Source: CAZXVU01 sp964644465
GTDB taxonomy: Bacteria > Chlamydiota > Chlamydiia > Chlamydiales > SM23-39
Length of the DNA: 23,760 nucleotides
Assembly (NCBI GenBank): GCA_964644465.1
Contig: CAZXVU010000023.1
Location: 1-23,760 of the forward strand
Reading direction: 5' to 3'
The stretch's first letter is position 1; each line of letters begins with the position of its first letter. Of the stretch, positions 1-7,833 are shown piece by piece. The notes below the pieces were generated by a model. That model was not told the origin of the DNA. It was given only the letters and a program-made list of their open reading frames with translations, and searched no databases. A program made the translations under genes and the position numbers.

Positions 1-1036
1 GTTCAGTGACGTTTTTCGTCCAAGAAATTTCAGAAACGTGGATCAGCCCTTCGATTCCAGGCTCGATTTCAATAAACGCTCCATAAGAGACGAGGTTGAC
101 AATCTTGCCGCGGATTCGGGTTCCAGGAGGATATTTTTTCTCGATCTCTTCCCAAGGATTGCTTTCTTTTTGCTTCAAGCCTAAAGCAACGCGCCCTTTC
201 TCACGATCGACGTGGAGAATGACGACTTCTAATTCTTGGCCCAGGTGAACGAGCTCGGAAGGATGCTTGATCCGCTTCCAAGTCATGTCAGTAATATGGA
301 GGAGGCCATCGATTCCATCTAGATCGAGGAACACGCCGAAGTCAGTGATGTTTTTGACGATCCCTTTGCGAACAGAACCTTCTTTGATATTCTCGAGAAG
401 CTCTGCTTTGCGGGAAACGCGCTCTTCTTCGAGAAGTTCGCGGCGGGATACGACGATATTTTTACGTTCGATGTTGATTTTGAGGATTTTGAAATCGTAA
501 GAACGGCCGACGAAATCATCGAGGTTTTTAATCCGTTTGTTGTCAATTTGGGAGCCGGGGAGGAATGCTTCCATTCCAATATCGACCATGAGCCCGCCTT
601 TGACCTTGCGGATGACTTTACCTTTAACAATCGAACCTTCTTTGCAATTATGGACAATATATTCCCATTGGCGGAATTTCCGTGCTTTCTCTTTGGAAAG
701 GACGATTTGACCGTCTTCGCCTTCAGTTGCATCGAGATAAACTTCTGTATCATTTCCTAAAACAAGTTCTTCAGGTTCCGAAAATTCTGAAATGGGAACC
801 AACCCTTCTGATTTCAGACCCACATCGACAACGACGTAATCTTTTGTAATTTCAACTACTCGGCCTTTTAAAATTTGACCGGCAGTTAATAAAGAAAGAG
901 GGCTTTCGCTCCCTGCTTTTTCTTTACCGAATAAGAGATCGCGGAATTGGCGGGCTTCATGTTCTTGAAAATCGACATCATCTAAGACGTTGCTGGCGTT
1001 CCAATCGTGTGTGGGTAGTGGGTTTTTTGAAGACAT
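1..1036 (-). CDS. rpsA: 30S ribosomal protein S1, 5' part (cut by window edge)
   Basis: The reading frame runs from ATG at 1036 to the window edge, giving the first 345 residues. After an N-terminal lead of about 50 residues, S1 RNA-binding (OB-fold) repeats start near residues 51, 132, 219 and 305. Characteristic stretches include VVVDVGLKSEGLVP in the first repeat, DFGVFLDLDGIDGLLHITDM in the third and SYGAFIEIEPGIEGLIHVSE in the fourth. S1 binds mRNA on the small subunit and helps initiation, especially on leaders with weak Shine-Dalgarno sites, which are common in this window. Bacterial S1 usually has about 550-590 residues and six repeats, so roughly 40% should lie outside. An AGGAGAAA ribosome site precedes the ATG. 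A long AT-rich leader with hairpins lies upstream. The identification is secure. Confidence 0.96.
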   Translation of the reverse strand, partial: MSSKNPLPTHDWNASNVLDDVDFQEHEARQFRDLLFGKEKAGSESPLSLLTAGQILKGRVVEITKDYVVVDVGLKSEGLVPISEFSEPEELVLGNDTEVYLDATEGEDGQIVLSKEKARKFRQWEYIVHNCKEGSIVKGKVIRKVKGGLMVDIGMEAFLPGSQIDNKRIKNLDDFVGRSYDFKILKINIERKNIVVSRRELLEEERVSRKAELLENIKEGSVRKGIVKNITDFGVFLDLDGIDGLLHITDMTWKRIKHPSELVHLGQELEVVILHVDREKGRVALGLKQKESNPWEEIEKKYPPGTRIRGKIVNLVSYGAFIEIEPGIEGLIHVSEISWTKNVTE

Positions 1037-1077
1037 GTTAAAGGGTTTCTCCTGTTTATAAAATATTTTCGCGGTTA

Positions 1078-1105
1078 CGGAGCAAAGCTCCGCCCTAATT
1101 TTTTT
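1078..1105 (+). terminator. hairpin with T-run, terminator-like or palindromic repeat
   Basis: A perfect 6-bp stem, CGGAGC/GCTCCG with an AAA loop (1078-1092), is followed by CCTAA and seven T (1099-1105). Read on the plus strand it resembles a weak intrinsic terminator. No plus-strand gene ends here, so it may instead be an interspersed palindrome or a structure in the rpsA leader, which is transcribed from the other strand. Confidence 0.35.
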
Positions 1106-1195
1106 GCAATATCTCAAATGTGCAAAGGAATGCTCGTTTGAGTTAGAGCTTAGTTAAAGGAAAAAGATTACCAAATACTCTCGAATAAAAGCAAG

Positions 1196-1219
1196 AGCGA
1201 TTGCGATCTCGCTATCGCT
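1196..1219. repeat. 24-nt near-perfect palindrome in the rpsA leader
   Basis: AGCGAT (1196-1201) pairs with ATCGCT (1214-1219) and GCGA (1203-1206) with TCGC (1209-1212), with one T/T mismatch between the two stems. It lies about 160-180 nt upstream of the rpsA start. It could be an operator-like dyad or an mRNA leader structure; which one cannot be told from the sequence. Confidence 0.5.
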
Positions 1220-1451
1220 TTGATTTTCAGTCTGTTTAAGTACATATAAAATAGTTTCTTTAAAAGCTGTAACAAGTTTCGTTTTTCAAATTTTTCATTT
1301 CGTTAATCAAAAAAAATTTACCTTTCGAATCGATTTTCTATTTTCTTCTTTCAATATTTCAAAAAAATTTTTCGCTCTCCTGTTTTCATAGTGTCGCATA
1401 GACGAAAATTTTGTAAGAACCTCAAGTCTAGTCACTTTGGCAAAGTATTAA

Positions 1452-1468
1452 TTGAATTAACAATTCAA
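1452..1468. repeat. short perfect inverted repeat, 7-bp arms
   Basis: TTGAATT (1452-1458), AAC, AATTCAA (1462-1468) form a perfect dyad in an AT-rich stretch about 115 nt upstream of the aspartokinase ATG. AT-rich dyads arise easily by chance here, so an operator role is only a possibility. Confidence 0.3.
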
Positions 1469-1512
1469 AAAATTAGTAAAATTCTAAGAAAATTTTTTAA
1501 AAAATAAAATTT

Positions 1513-1541
1513 TTGCTTTATTTTTTCTAAGTTCGTTAGAT
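1513..1541 (+). promoter_or_regulatory. candidate sigma-70-like promoter for the aspartokinase gene
   Basis: TTGCTT (1513-1518) and TTAGAT (1536-1541) are separated by 17 nt and lie 44 nt upstream of the ATG at 1585. The region is very AT-rich, so the chance of a spurious match is high. Confidence 0.3.
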
Positions 1542-1584
1542 AGATTGAAAATTTCTACCGTTCTTTAAAATATTTGTTTGCGGC

Positions 1585-2418
1585 ATGAAGAATAAATCAG
1601 ATAAGATCTTCGCCCTGACAAACGCGGATGAACAAAAAATGTTAGTGATGAAATTCGGCGGTGCGAGTGTTGCCCAACCTAAAAGCTTCTTAAAAATTGC
1701 CGATTTGATTATTGAAAGATCTAAACATGACAAAGAAATAGCGGTTGTAATCAGCGCGATGGGAAATACAACAGACCAATTACTTGAGCTGGCGAAGGAA
1801 GTACATCCTAATCCACCCCGCAGGGAACAAGATATGATGGTTTCTGTTGGGGAAAGAATCAGCATCGCTCTTCTCGCAATGGCCCTCTCTTCAAAAGGCA
1901 AAGAAGCCGTTAGTTTTACGGGAAGCCAATCGGGGATCATTACTTGCGAGCACCATTCTGATGCGAAAATTCTTGATGTGCGCCCCTCACGCATTCTTCC
2001 GATTTTAAAATTAGGACAGATTGCAATCATTGCCGGATTCCAGGGAGTAAGCCGTAAAGGGGAAATTACAACTTTAGGCCGCGGCGGATCTGATACAAGC
2101 GCTGTGGCTCTCGCAGTTGCGCTTAGGGCTCCGCGCGTTGAGTTCTATAAGGATGTGGCGGGTATTTTCGAAGCCGATCCTAAAAAAGACCCAAAAGCTC
2201 GCTTAATTCCAGAACTCAGTTTCGGGCAAGCTTTGGAAATCGCAGAAAAAGGAGCTAAAGTGCTCCATACACGATGTATTGCACTCGCTGAAAGAAATGG
2301 AATCCAGCTTTCCATCCGTTCCTTTTTAAATCCCACTAAGGACGGAACTTTGGTCGGTTCGGGATCCCAAATAGCAGGTGTTATGAGTTATGAGGTTGAA
2401 ACATGTTCGCACAATTAG
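1585..2418 (+). CDS. aspartokinase, catalytic domain only (no ACT domains)
   Basis: The 277-residue protein carries the amino-acid-kinase fold of aspartokinase, which phosphorylates L-aspartate in the first step toward diaminopimelate/lysine, methionine and threonine. Visible motifs are MKFGGASV (residues 22-29), VVISAMGNTTDQL, TLGRGGSDTSAVALAVA and the DVAGIFEADP segment. Monofunctional aspartokinases usually have 400-450 residues ending in two ACT domains that bind lysine or threonine. Here the protein stops right after the catalytic domain, so feedback control of the usual kind is absent. The start is uncertain: ATG 1585 gives an 18-residue extension, while ATG 1639 (MLVMKFGG) matches the usual family N-terminus; neither has a clear ribosome site. 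The 3' end overlaps the next gene by 16 nt in another frame, suggesting translational coupling. Whether a full-length LysC exists elsewhere is unknown. Confidence 0.88.
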   Translation: MKNKSDKIFALTNADEQKMLVMKFGGASVAQPKSFLKIADLIIERSKHDKEIAVVISAMGNTTDQLLELAKEVHPNPPRREQDMMVSVGERISIALLAMALSSKGKEAVSFTGSQSGIITCEHHSDAKILDVRPSRILPILKLGQIAIIAGFQGVSRKGEITTLGRGGSDTSAVALAVALRAPRVEFYKDVAGIFEADPKKDPKARLIPELSFGQALEIAEKGAKVLHTRCIALAERNGIQLSIRSFLNPTKDGTLVGSGSQIAGVMSYEVETCSHN

Positions 2419-4319
2419 AAGAACAATTAGAATTTGATTTTGAATTCGGTTGTTCAGCTATCGAAGCGGAATACTATCGAGAAGGGGCGCAGGATCTGAT
2501 ACAGAGGCTTGTACCTTCTGATCTTCTTGAGGCGACGGGGGTGAGTCTCTCTGCCCAGAGGGCCCGTTTTGCAGATATGCTCCCTTTGATATGTTGGTCC
2601 GACCTGAATAAAGCCCCTTGCACACTTTCCGTATTGCTTCTTTGTAAGTATAGGTTGAATGCCTGCAATTTCTTTTACGATATGATCAGCCGCTGGCTCT
2701 TGCCTCAGAAGCGTGTGAACGTAGAACTCTTTTTCGCCTCAGATGTCCGTCTTCCTAATTTATCGGATGAGATGCTCTGTGTTGCTGAAATCGTCGTATA
2801 CTTAAAAAGCGCTCAAGATGTGGAAGAAGTGCGCCGCAATCTCCATGCCATCGAAACAGAAATCCGCCTAGGCGTGGTTTCCAATTTCCACGCGCGCCGC
2901 ATTCTGGAATTTAAAGGTCTTTCTACGGATGGTAAGACTGCGATGATCCAAGAAAAGATCAGCTCGCTCATACAAAGCCATTCAAAAGATTTCGACCAAG
3001 GAATTTTTTCCCAGATGCAGCACTTCTTGGTCACATGTCGAGAGGATTTCAAAAACAGCCGCGATTACCACCATATTAGCAGGATCATCTCCAACCTATA
3101 TTCCGTTCGCAAGGTCCTGAAACAAAATATTGAAGTGGTCTCTTCCAAAAGACACATCATCCTGAAATTCCTCAAAACTCGTTTGACAGCTCCTGGACAA
3201 AAAGAAAAGCCAGTATTGGGAATTTTGGTCGGATTGAATTTTTTACAGCAGCATGAATTGTTTGAAACCGCTCATTTGGTAGCTGCAATCCAGAAACATA
3301 TTCCCGCTATCCGGCTCATAGATGGTTCAGCTTTTGTAGACCGAGCTACCGACGGCTCGCTTCAAACAATCTATTTAGAGATCGAAAAAGGGGGCGGCGC
3401 CGATTTCACTTTAGATGAAATCAACTTGCTCCGCACAGCGCTTCCTGATCAAATCAAAGGGCACATCGAACAGCTTACGCATCCTATATTTATGCCCCGC
3501 AACGAAGAAGAAGTGCTTCGCAATATCATGTCCCTCTCTCGCCAGCTCCGCTTTGTGAACGATCTTCCTCAAGTCATTATTTCTTTCGATGAGCAAAAAA
3601 GCGCGGACCTTAACTTCACTGTGATTCTTCTCCGCGTTCAAGGAGAAAATGAGCCGACGGTTCAAGAGCTCTTTGCTTCGAAAAAGGCGAATCTGAAATT
3701 CATTCCCGACCGTGTGCGGAAAGTAGGCCGTCTCCGCAGTAAATATATCAAAGAGGCGACCGTTTTCAGAACAGTGATCTCAAGCCAATCCTTCATCCGT
3801 CCTGATCATTCTGTAGACCTATATAAGGCGCGGGAGTTTGTTCTTGGCGAAATCAGCCGGATTATCGGCGAAGTGCGCGATTACAATGGAGGCATGATTT
3901 ATAAGCAAAATGAATCCCTCAACGCTTTAAAGGCCTCTTTAGGAAGAATAGCTACCCAACACAATATTCTTTTGGAAAAGTTTTTCTACTCTTTAACCCC
4001 TACAGAAATGCGCAGTGTTCTTGAAACAGAATCTTTGAAACAGCTTTTCCTGCTTTTAATTCAGGCGATTAAGACCGACCGAAGCGATTGGCTATTCAAA
4101 CAAGACTCACGCCGCGTTTTAGCCGTATTGCCAAATTGCGATGGCTCAAAGAAAAAAAGAATCGCAGAGCATTTCGAAAAATCTACAACCCAGCAGCAGC
4201 TCGTTACTTTTTCTCTCGATGCCCATGAAGCTCCGTATGTTGGCTATATGCTTCTCACGGAAGAAAAAGAATCCCAACTCAAATTCTTGAACGCCTTAGA
4301 AGCTGTTTCCACGATTTGA
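2403..4319 (+). CDS. conserved-looking 638-residue protein of unknown function
   Basis: I do not recognise a family. The product is a soluble, mixed-charge protein of 638 residues with no signal peptide, no obvious membrane segment and no nucleotide-binding or catalytic motif that I can name. Its first 20 residues are acidic and rich in Glu, Phe and Gln. Much of residues 130-260 and 470-600 looks helical. GAGG at 2392-2395 lies 7 nt before the ATG, so the start is well supported. It overlaps the aspartokinase gene by 16 nt, which points to co-expression. Codon use resembles the neighbouring housekeeping genes, so it is a real gene rather than a chance frame. It may be a chlamydia-specific protein; no function is offered. 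Confidence 0.8.
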   Translation: MFAQLEEQLEFDFEFGCSAIEAEYYREGAQDLIQRLVPSDLLEATGVSLSAQRARFADMLPLICWSDLNKAPCTLSVLLLCKYRLNACNFFYDMISRWLLPQKRVNVELFFASDVRLPNLSDEMLCVAEIVVYLKSAQDVEEVRRNLHAIETEIRLGVVSNFHARRILEFKGLSTDGKTAMIQEKISSLIQSHSKDFDQGIFSQMQHFLVTCREDFKNSRDYHHISRIISNLYSVRKVLKQNIEVVSSKRHIILKFLKTRLTAPGQKEKPVLGILVGLNFLQQHELFETAHLVAAIQKHIPAIRLIDGSAFVDRATDGSLQTIYLEIEKGGGADFTLDEINLLRTALPDQIKGHIEQLTHPIFMPRNEEEVLRNIMSLSRQLRFVNDLPQVIISFDEQKSADLNFTVILLRVQGENEPTVQELFASKKANLKFIPDRVRKVGRLRSKYIKEATVFRTVISSQSFIRPDHSVDLYKAREFVLGEISRIIGEVRDYNGGMIYKQNESLNALKASLGRIATQHNILLEKFFYSLTPTEMRSVLETESLKQLFLLLIQAIKTDRSDWLFKQDSRRVLAVLPNCDGSKKKRIAEHFEKSTTQQQLVTFSLDAHEAPYVGYMLLTEEKESQLKFLNALEAVSTI

Positions 4320-4338
4320 AACTTATTCACGATCTGCC

Positions 4339-4372
4339 CATAATCTGCAAAGTTTAATTGGAGCAGATTATG
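4339..4372 (+). promoter_or_regulatory. hairpin covering the FkbM gene start codon
   Basis: CATAATCTGC (4339-4348) is perfectly complementary to GCAGATTATG (4363-4372), leaving a 14-nt loop. The 3' arm contains the ATG (4370-4372) and the last base of the GGAG ribosome site (4360-4363). If folded, the start codon would be hidden, which suggests translation control or insulation from the upstream gene. There is no T-run, so it is not a standard terminator. Confidence 0.5.
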
Positions 4373-5719
4373 AACTGGGTTTTTCTTCTTTTTTTCCCCA
4401 TCCTTGCTTTTGCAGAAATCCCATTTCACGAGTGGTATAGCCAATACGGACAAGATCAGTTCATTTACGAAAATTTTTTCAAAGGAAAGAAAGAAGGCGT
4501 TTTTGTAGAAATCGGCGCACATGATGGAATCACCTTTAGCAATACCCTCTTTTTCGAGAAAGAGCTTGGATGGAATGGGTTTTGCATCGAACCAATCCCA
4601 GAGATATTCGAAAAGCTGAAAAACAATCGCACTGCAAAGTGCATTCAGGGATGCATTTCCGATAAAAAAGGCGCCGCAGAATTTCTCCGTATTGAAGGCT
4701 TTTCTGAAATGTTGAGTGGTTTGAAAGAGAAATACCATCCTAACCATCTAAAACGGATTGAGAAAGAAATCCAAGAGAGTGGCGGAGAAAAAAAAATTAT
4801 CCAGGTGCCTTGTTTTCCATTCAGTGATTTTGCTGCTGTCAATCAAATTACCCATATCGATTACTTAAGCCTCGATACCGAAGGGGGAGAATTAGATATC
4901 TTGCAGTCGATTGATTTTCAGGCTGTGGATATCGATGCCATTAGCGTTGAAAACAATTATAATGATAAACGGATACATCAGTTCCTCTCGTCGAAAGGAT
5001 ATGTTCTTATTAAGTCTCTCCATTGCGACGAAATCTATAAAAAGCAATCTTTCAAGCCTCTTGCGGCAGGAGAGAGACCAAGCCTTCATTTCATCCAGCA
5101 ATTTCTGCCTGAGAATCCGATCATTGTTGAGGCGGGAGCCCATGTTGGTAGCGATACTGTAATCATGAGCAAAATCTGGAAAAAGGGGACGATCTACGCA
5201 TTTGAACCTAGCCCCGAAGTTTATAAAAAATTGAAAAGGGCATGCAAAAAAAGAAAGAATGTCAAAACGTTTGAAATGGCTCTTGCCGACCGGATTGGAA
5301 AAGCGGAATTCTATGCGAGCGCTCCTTCGGCGGTAAAACAAATATTCCCTTCAGATGCTCAGGGATCTTTGCTGCCGCCAGATCAGGAAAATTGGGCCTG
5401 GCCGCAAATTGAGTTTCAAAAGCCTGTTTCAGTTCCCATCACAACTTTGGATGCTTGGGCCAAGGCAAATAGAGTCAAAAATATCGATTTTCTATGGCTG
5501 GATATGCAGGGGAGTGAATATTCCATGCTGAAAGCCTCTCCGGAAATTCTCAAAACAGTCAAAGTGATCCAAACGGAAGTCTCGCGCCGCTCTTTTTATC
5601 AAGGAACTGTCTTGTTAGATCAGATGCAATCTTTGTTGGAAAGCCAAGGATTCATTCCGATTTATATCACGCCAGAAGAGCATGGAGATGCTCTATTTGT
5701 CAGGAAAGACCGTATTTAA
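4370..5719 (+). CDS. exported protein with two FkbM-type methyltransferase domains
   Basis: The 449-residue product begins with a probable signal peptide (MNWVFLLFFPILAFA, cleavage near residue 15). It then has two tandem SAM-dependent methyltransferase domains of the FkbM type. The first covers about residues 22-230 with motif I VEIGAHDG (46-53) and an acidic CIEP after strand 2. The second, from about residue 245, has VEAGAHVGSDT and AFEPSPE. Each ends in a hydrophobic strand with a LxLDTEG/LWLDMQG-like motif. FkbM enzymes O-methylate sugars or polyketides; the substrate here is unknown. ATG 4370 is chosen over TTG 4358 because GGAG lies 6 nt upstream. A signal peptide on a SAM-dependent enzyme is odd because SAM is cytosolic; export to the inclusion or host is one possible explanation. 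The 3' end overlaps the convergent NUDIX gene by 27 nt. Confidence 0.85.
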   Translation: MNWVFLLFFPILAFAEIPFHEWYSQYGQDQFIYENFFKGKKEGVFVEIGAHDGITFSNTLFFEKELGWNGFCIEPIPEIFEKLKNNRTAKCIQGCISDKKGAAEFLRIEGFSEMLSGLKEKYHPNHLKRIEKEIQESGGEKKIIQVPCFPFSDFAAVNQITHIDYLSLDTEGGELDILQSIDFQAVDIDAISVENNYNDKRIHQFLSSKGYVLIKSLHCDEIYKKQSFKPLAAGERPSLHFIQQFLPENPIIVEAGAHVGSDTVIMSKIWKKGTIYAFEPSPEVYKKLKRACKKRKNVKTFEMALADRIGKAEFYASAPSAVKQIFPSDAQGSLLPPDQENWAWPQIEFQKPVSVPITTLDAWAKANRVKNIDFLWLDMQGSEYSMLKASPEILKTVKVIQTEVSRRSFYQGTVLLDQMQSLLESQGFIPIYITPEEHGDALFVRKDRI

Positions 5720-6130
5720 ACATTCTACTCCGCCGCGCATCAAAGGCATTTGGAGCGCCTCGGTTACACTGGTCCACTGGAATTCCGAATGTTCATTGGG
5801 ATCTAATATGATTTCGGAAAACTGATCGAGATGGCAATGGAATACATGAAGAACAAATTCAACGTCTGGAAAGCGGAAATAAAATTCTCCTTTATAGGAC
5901 AATTTATTCCTCTCCAGCTGTAGGCCCGTCTCTTCGTGAACTTCCCGCACGGCAGCTGATAGGGGAGTTTCCCCTTTCTCTAATTTGCCTCCAGGCGCAG
6001 CCGTCCAAAGACCTCCTTGAGGACTTTGAAGACTCCTTTTGAGCATTAAAATCTTTTTTTTGCACTCGCAAAAACAGATCGCGCCTTGAAGGTCGAAACA
6101 AAAATCTTTCGGAACGCTTGTGTAGAACAT
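5693..6130 (-). CDS. NUDIX hydrolase
   Basis: This 145-residue protein has a complete Nudix box at residues 48-70: G48, five residues, E54, seven residues, R62-E63, E66-E67 and G69, exactly the metal-binding pattern for cleaving a nucleoside diphosphate linked to another group. The length fits a single-domain MutT/ADP-ribose pyrophosphatase-like enzyme. The substrate cannot be told from the box; house-cleaning of damaged nucleotides or mRNA decapping are possible. It is transcribed against its neighbour, overlaps the FkbM gene tail to tail by 27 nt, and is divergent from rpe with only 44 nt between the starts. Only a weak GAGAA ribosome site precedes the ATG. Confidence 0.9.
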   Translation of the reverse strand: MFYTSVPKDFCFDLQGAICFCECKKKILMLKRSLQSPQGGLWTAAPGGKLEKGETPLSAAVREVHEETGLQLERNKLSYKGEFYFRFPDVEFVLHVFHCHLDQFSEIILDPNEHSEFQWTSVTEALQMPLMRGGVECLNTVFPDK

Positions 6131-6151
6131 ATTTTCTCAGATAACATAATC

Positions 6152-6171
6152 CCTGAACTTGCAAATTCAGG
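6152..6171 (+). promoter_or_regulatory. short hairpin over the rpe ribosome binding site
   Basis: CCTGAA (6152-6157) pairs with TTCAGG (6166-6171) around an 8-nt loop. The 3' arm includes the only Shine-Dalgarno-like AGG (6169-6171), just before ATG 6175. It may dampen or regulate translation of the first gene of the operon. The stem is only 6 bp. Confidence 0.3.
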
Positions 6172-6174
6172 TCT

Positions 6175-6855
6175 ATGCAAAAATACCCTATACAAGTATG
6201 CCCTTCGATCCTATCGGGAGACTTCGGTCGCCTTGCCGAGGAAGCAAAACGGATTGAGAAAGCAGGCGCCGATGCCATCCATATCGATATTATGGACGGT
6301 CATTTCGTTCCTAACCTTACATTAGGCCCTCGCGCAGTCTCTGCGATCAATCGAGCAACGAACCTATTCCTCGATGTCCATATTATGATTTACAATCCCT
6401 TCGATTATATCGAATCCTTTGTCCAGGCTGGCGCAGATCGGATTACATTTCATTTTGAAGCGACCGAAGACGTTGAGGATACTTTAGCCTTTATCAAGCG
6501 GTGCGGCATACAAGCGGGACTCGCTTTTCGGCCTGAAACAACCTTTTCAATGATTCCAAAATACATCGACAAATGCGATCTTCTTTTATTAATGACTGTC
6601 AGCCCGGGATTCGGGGGGCAAAAGTTTTTGCCCGAGGTTTTGGAAAAGATCAAACAAACCCGCGATTTTTGCGAAAAATATGGAAAGAAAGAAAGCTCAC
6701 ATCCTTTTAATATTCAGGTGGATGGTGGGATCAATCTGGATACCGCAAAGCAATGTGTAGAGGCAGGGGCCAACGTGCTGGTAAGCGGCCATTATTTATT
6801 TGGACAACCCGATTTTGCAAAAGCGATAAAAGACCTTAAAAACTGTATACAATAA
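6175..6855 (+). CDS. rpe: ribulose-phosphate 3-epimerase
   Basis: The 226-residue TIM-barrel protein interconverts D-ribulose 5-phosphate and D-xylulose 5-phosphate in the pentose phosphate pathway in the cytoplasm. Family features are CPSILSGDF (residues 9-17), the metal ligands H36 and D38 in HIDIMDGHFVPN, H69 in DVHIM, VSPGFGGQKF (142-151) and D183 in VDGGIN. Length matches the family (about 220). It is the first gene of a run of eleven closely packed plus-strand genes and its TAA is directly followed by the ATG of yvcK. The Shine-Dalgarno (AGG, 3 nt from the ATG) is weak and sits in a small hairpin. I recall rpe near efp-accBC in Chlamydia too. Confidence 0.96.
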   Translation: MQKYPIQVCPSILSGDFGRLAEEAKRIEKAGADAIHIDIMDGHFVPNLTLGPRAVSAINRATNLFLDVHIMIYNPFDYIESFVQAGADRITFHFEATEDVEDTLAFIKRCGIQAGLAFRPETTFSMIPKYIDKCDLLLLMTVSPGFGGQKFLPEVLEKIKQTRDFCEKYGKKESSHPFNIQVDGGINLDTAKQCVEAGANVLVSGHYLFGQPDFAKAIKDLKNCIQ

Positions 6856-7833
6856 ATGATTCGAGCAGCCTTAAAAAAAGTAGTTGTTATCGGCGGAGGA
6901 ACGGGAAATTTCGTTGTCCTGAAAGGGCTGAAAAAGTACCCCCTTGATCTCACCGCGATTGTTTCCATGGCCGACGATGGAGGCAGCACAGGAATTTTAA
7001 GGGATGAGCTAGGCGTTTTGCCTCCGGGCGATGTGCGCCAGTGTCTCGTTGCCCTTTCTAATTCTAGCCGCCTCATGCGGTCATTGATGAATTATAGGTT
7101 TGAGAACGGAGGTCTTGGCGGACATTCGTTCGGCAATCTTCTCCTCTCCGCACTTGAAAAGGTGACGGGGAGCTTTGAAAAGGCAGTCGAAGAAGCCGGA
7201 AAAATTCTCTATATCAAAGGGAAAGTGATCCCTGTGACCACGCACCAGGTTCGATTGAAAATGGTGCTCGACAATCGAAAAATCCTCGAAGGGGAGAAAG
7301 AGATCTACCTTTCTCAGGAAATCGATCAGGGTTACAAGACGATCTATTTAGAGCCATTCCCGAAAGTCAACCCCCGCGTCATCGATGAAATCCAAAACGC
7401 AGATCTGATCGTGATCGGCCCTGGAGGCCTTCATACATCTTTGATCCCCAATCTTCTGGTTGAAGGAGTTTGTGAAGCGATTTCCCAAAGCGCCGCCAAA
7501 AAAGTATTCGTAGTCAACCTCATGAACCGGAAAGGGCAGACAACTGGCTATAAGACGTCCCATTATTTGACGGAGTTAGTTCGATTCTTGGGTAAAGATA
7601 TTTTTGACCATATACTGATCAATATCCAAAAACCGGCCAAAGAATTGATCGATGTATACTCTGGAGAAGGGGACCTTGTGGAAAATGACCTTGAAGATGA
7701 GAGATTGATTTTCGCCGATCTTTTAGGACGCCTTGCAGAAGAGCCCAGAAGGGACCTATTAAAACGGAACCTCATCCGTCATGATTCAAAAAAGCTAGCT
7801 CAGGAGTTAATGAATATTGTTGATCATATTTGA
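6856..7833 (+). CDS. yvcK: YvcK/CofD-like family protein (gluconeogenesis factor type)
   Basis: This 325-residue protein starts with a Rossmann-like VVVIGGGTGN motif (residues 9-18), followed by the family signature ADDGGSTGILRDELGVLPPG from about residue 39, and later IGPGGLHTSLIPNLLV. These match YvcK, related to the phospholactate transferase CofD. In Bacillus and Mycobacterium YvcK/CuvA binds UDP-sugars and affects carbon flux and cell-wall precursor supply; the same role here is inferred from family only. It begins on the base after the rpe stop codon, which indicates one transcript. It ends inside the start region of the HAD gene (17-nt overlap). Confidence 0.92.
   Translation: MIRAALKKVVVIGGGTGNFVVLKGLKKYPLDLTAIVSMADDGGSTGILRDELGVLPPGDVRQCLVALSNSSRLMRSLMNYRFENGGLGGHSFGNLLLSALEKVTGSFEKAVEEAGKILYIKGKVIPVTTHQVRLKMVLDNRKILEGEKEIYLSQEIDQGYKTIYLEPFPKVNPRVIDEIQNADLIVIGPGGLHTSLIPNLLVEGVCEAISQSAAKKVFVVNLMNRKGQTTGYKTSHYLTELVRFLGKDIFDHILINIQKPAKELIDVYSGEGDLVENDLEDERLIFADLLGRLAEEPRRDLLKRNLIRHDSKKLAQELMNIVDHI

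Larger units (their letters stand above)
1037..1584. other. 548-nt AT-rich divergent intergenic region without a gene
   Basis: This stretch lies between the divergent starts of rpsA (minus) and the aspartokinase gene (plus). I see no convincing coding frame or tRNA. It holds three inverted repeats (1078-1092, 1196-1219, 1452-1468), many A/T runs, and weak promoter-like pairs on both strands. It most likely carries the rpsA promoter and a long rpsA leader. A small RNA cannot be excluded by eye. Confidence 0.6.

Noticed and set aside
319..753. Open frame overlapping rpsA in a different minus-strand frame
   Set aside because: It lies within the strongly conserved S1 coding frame and its Ser/Lys-rich translation has no family features.
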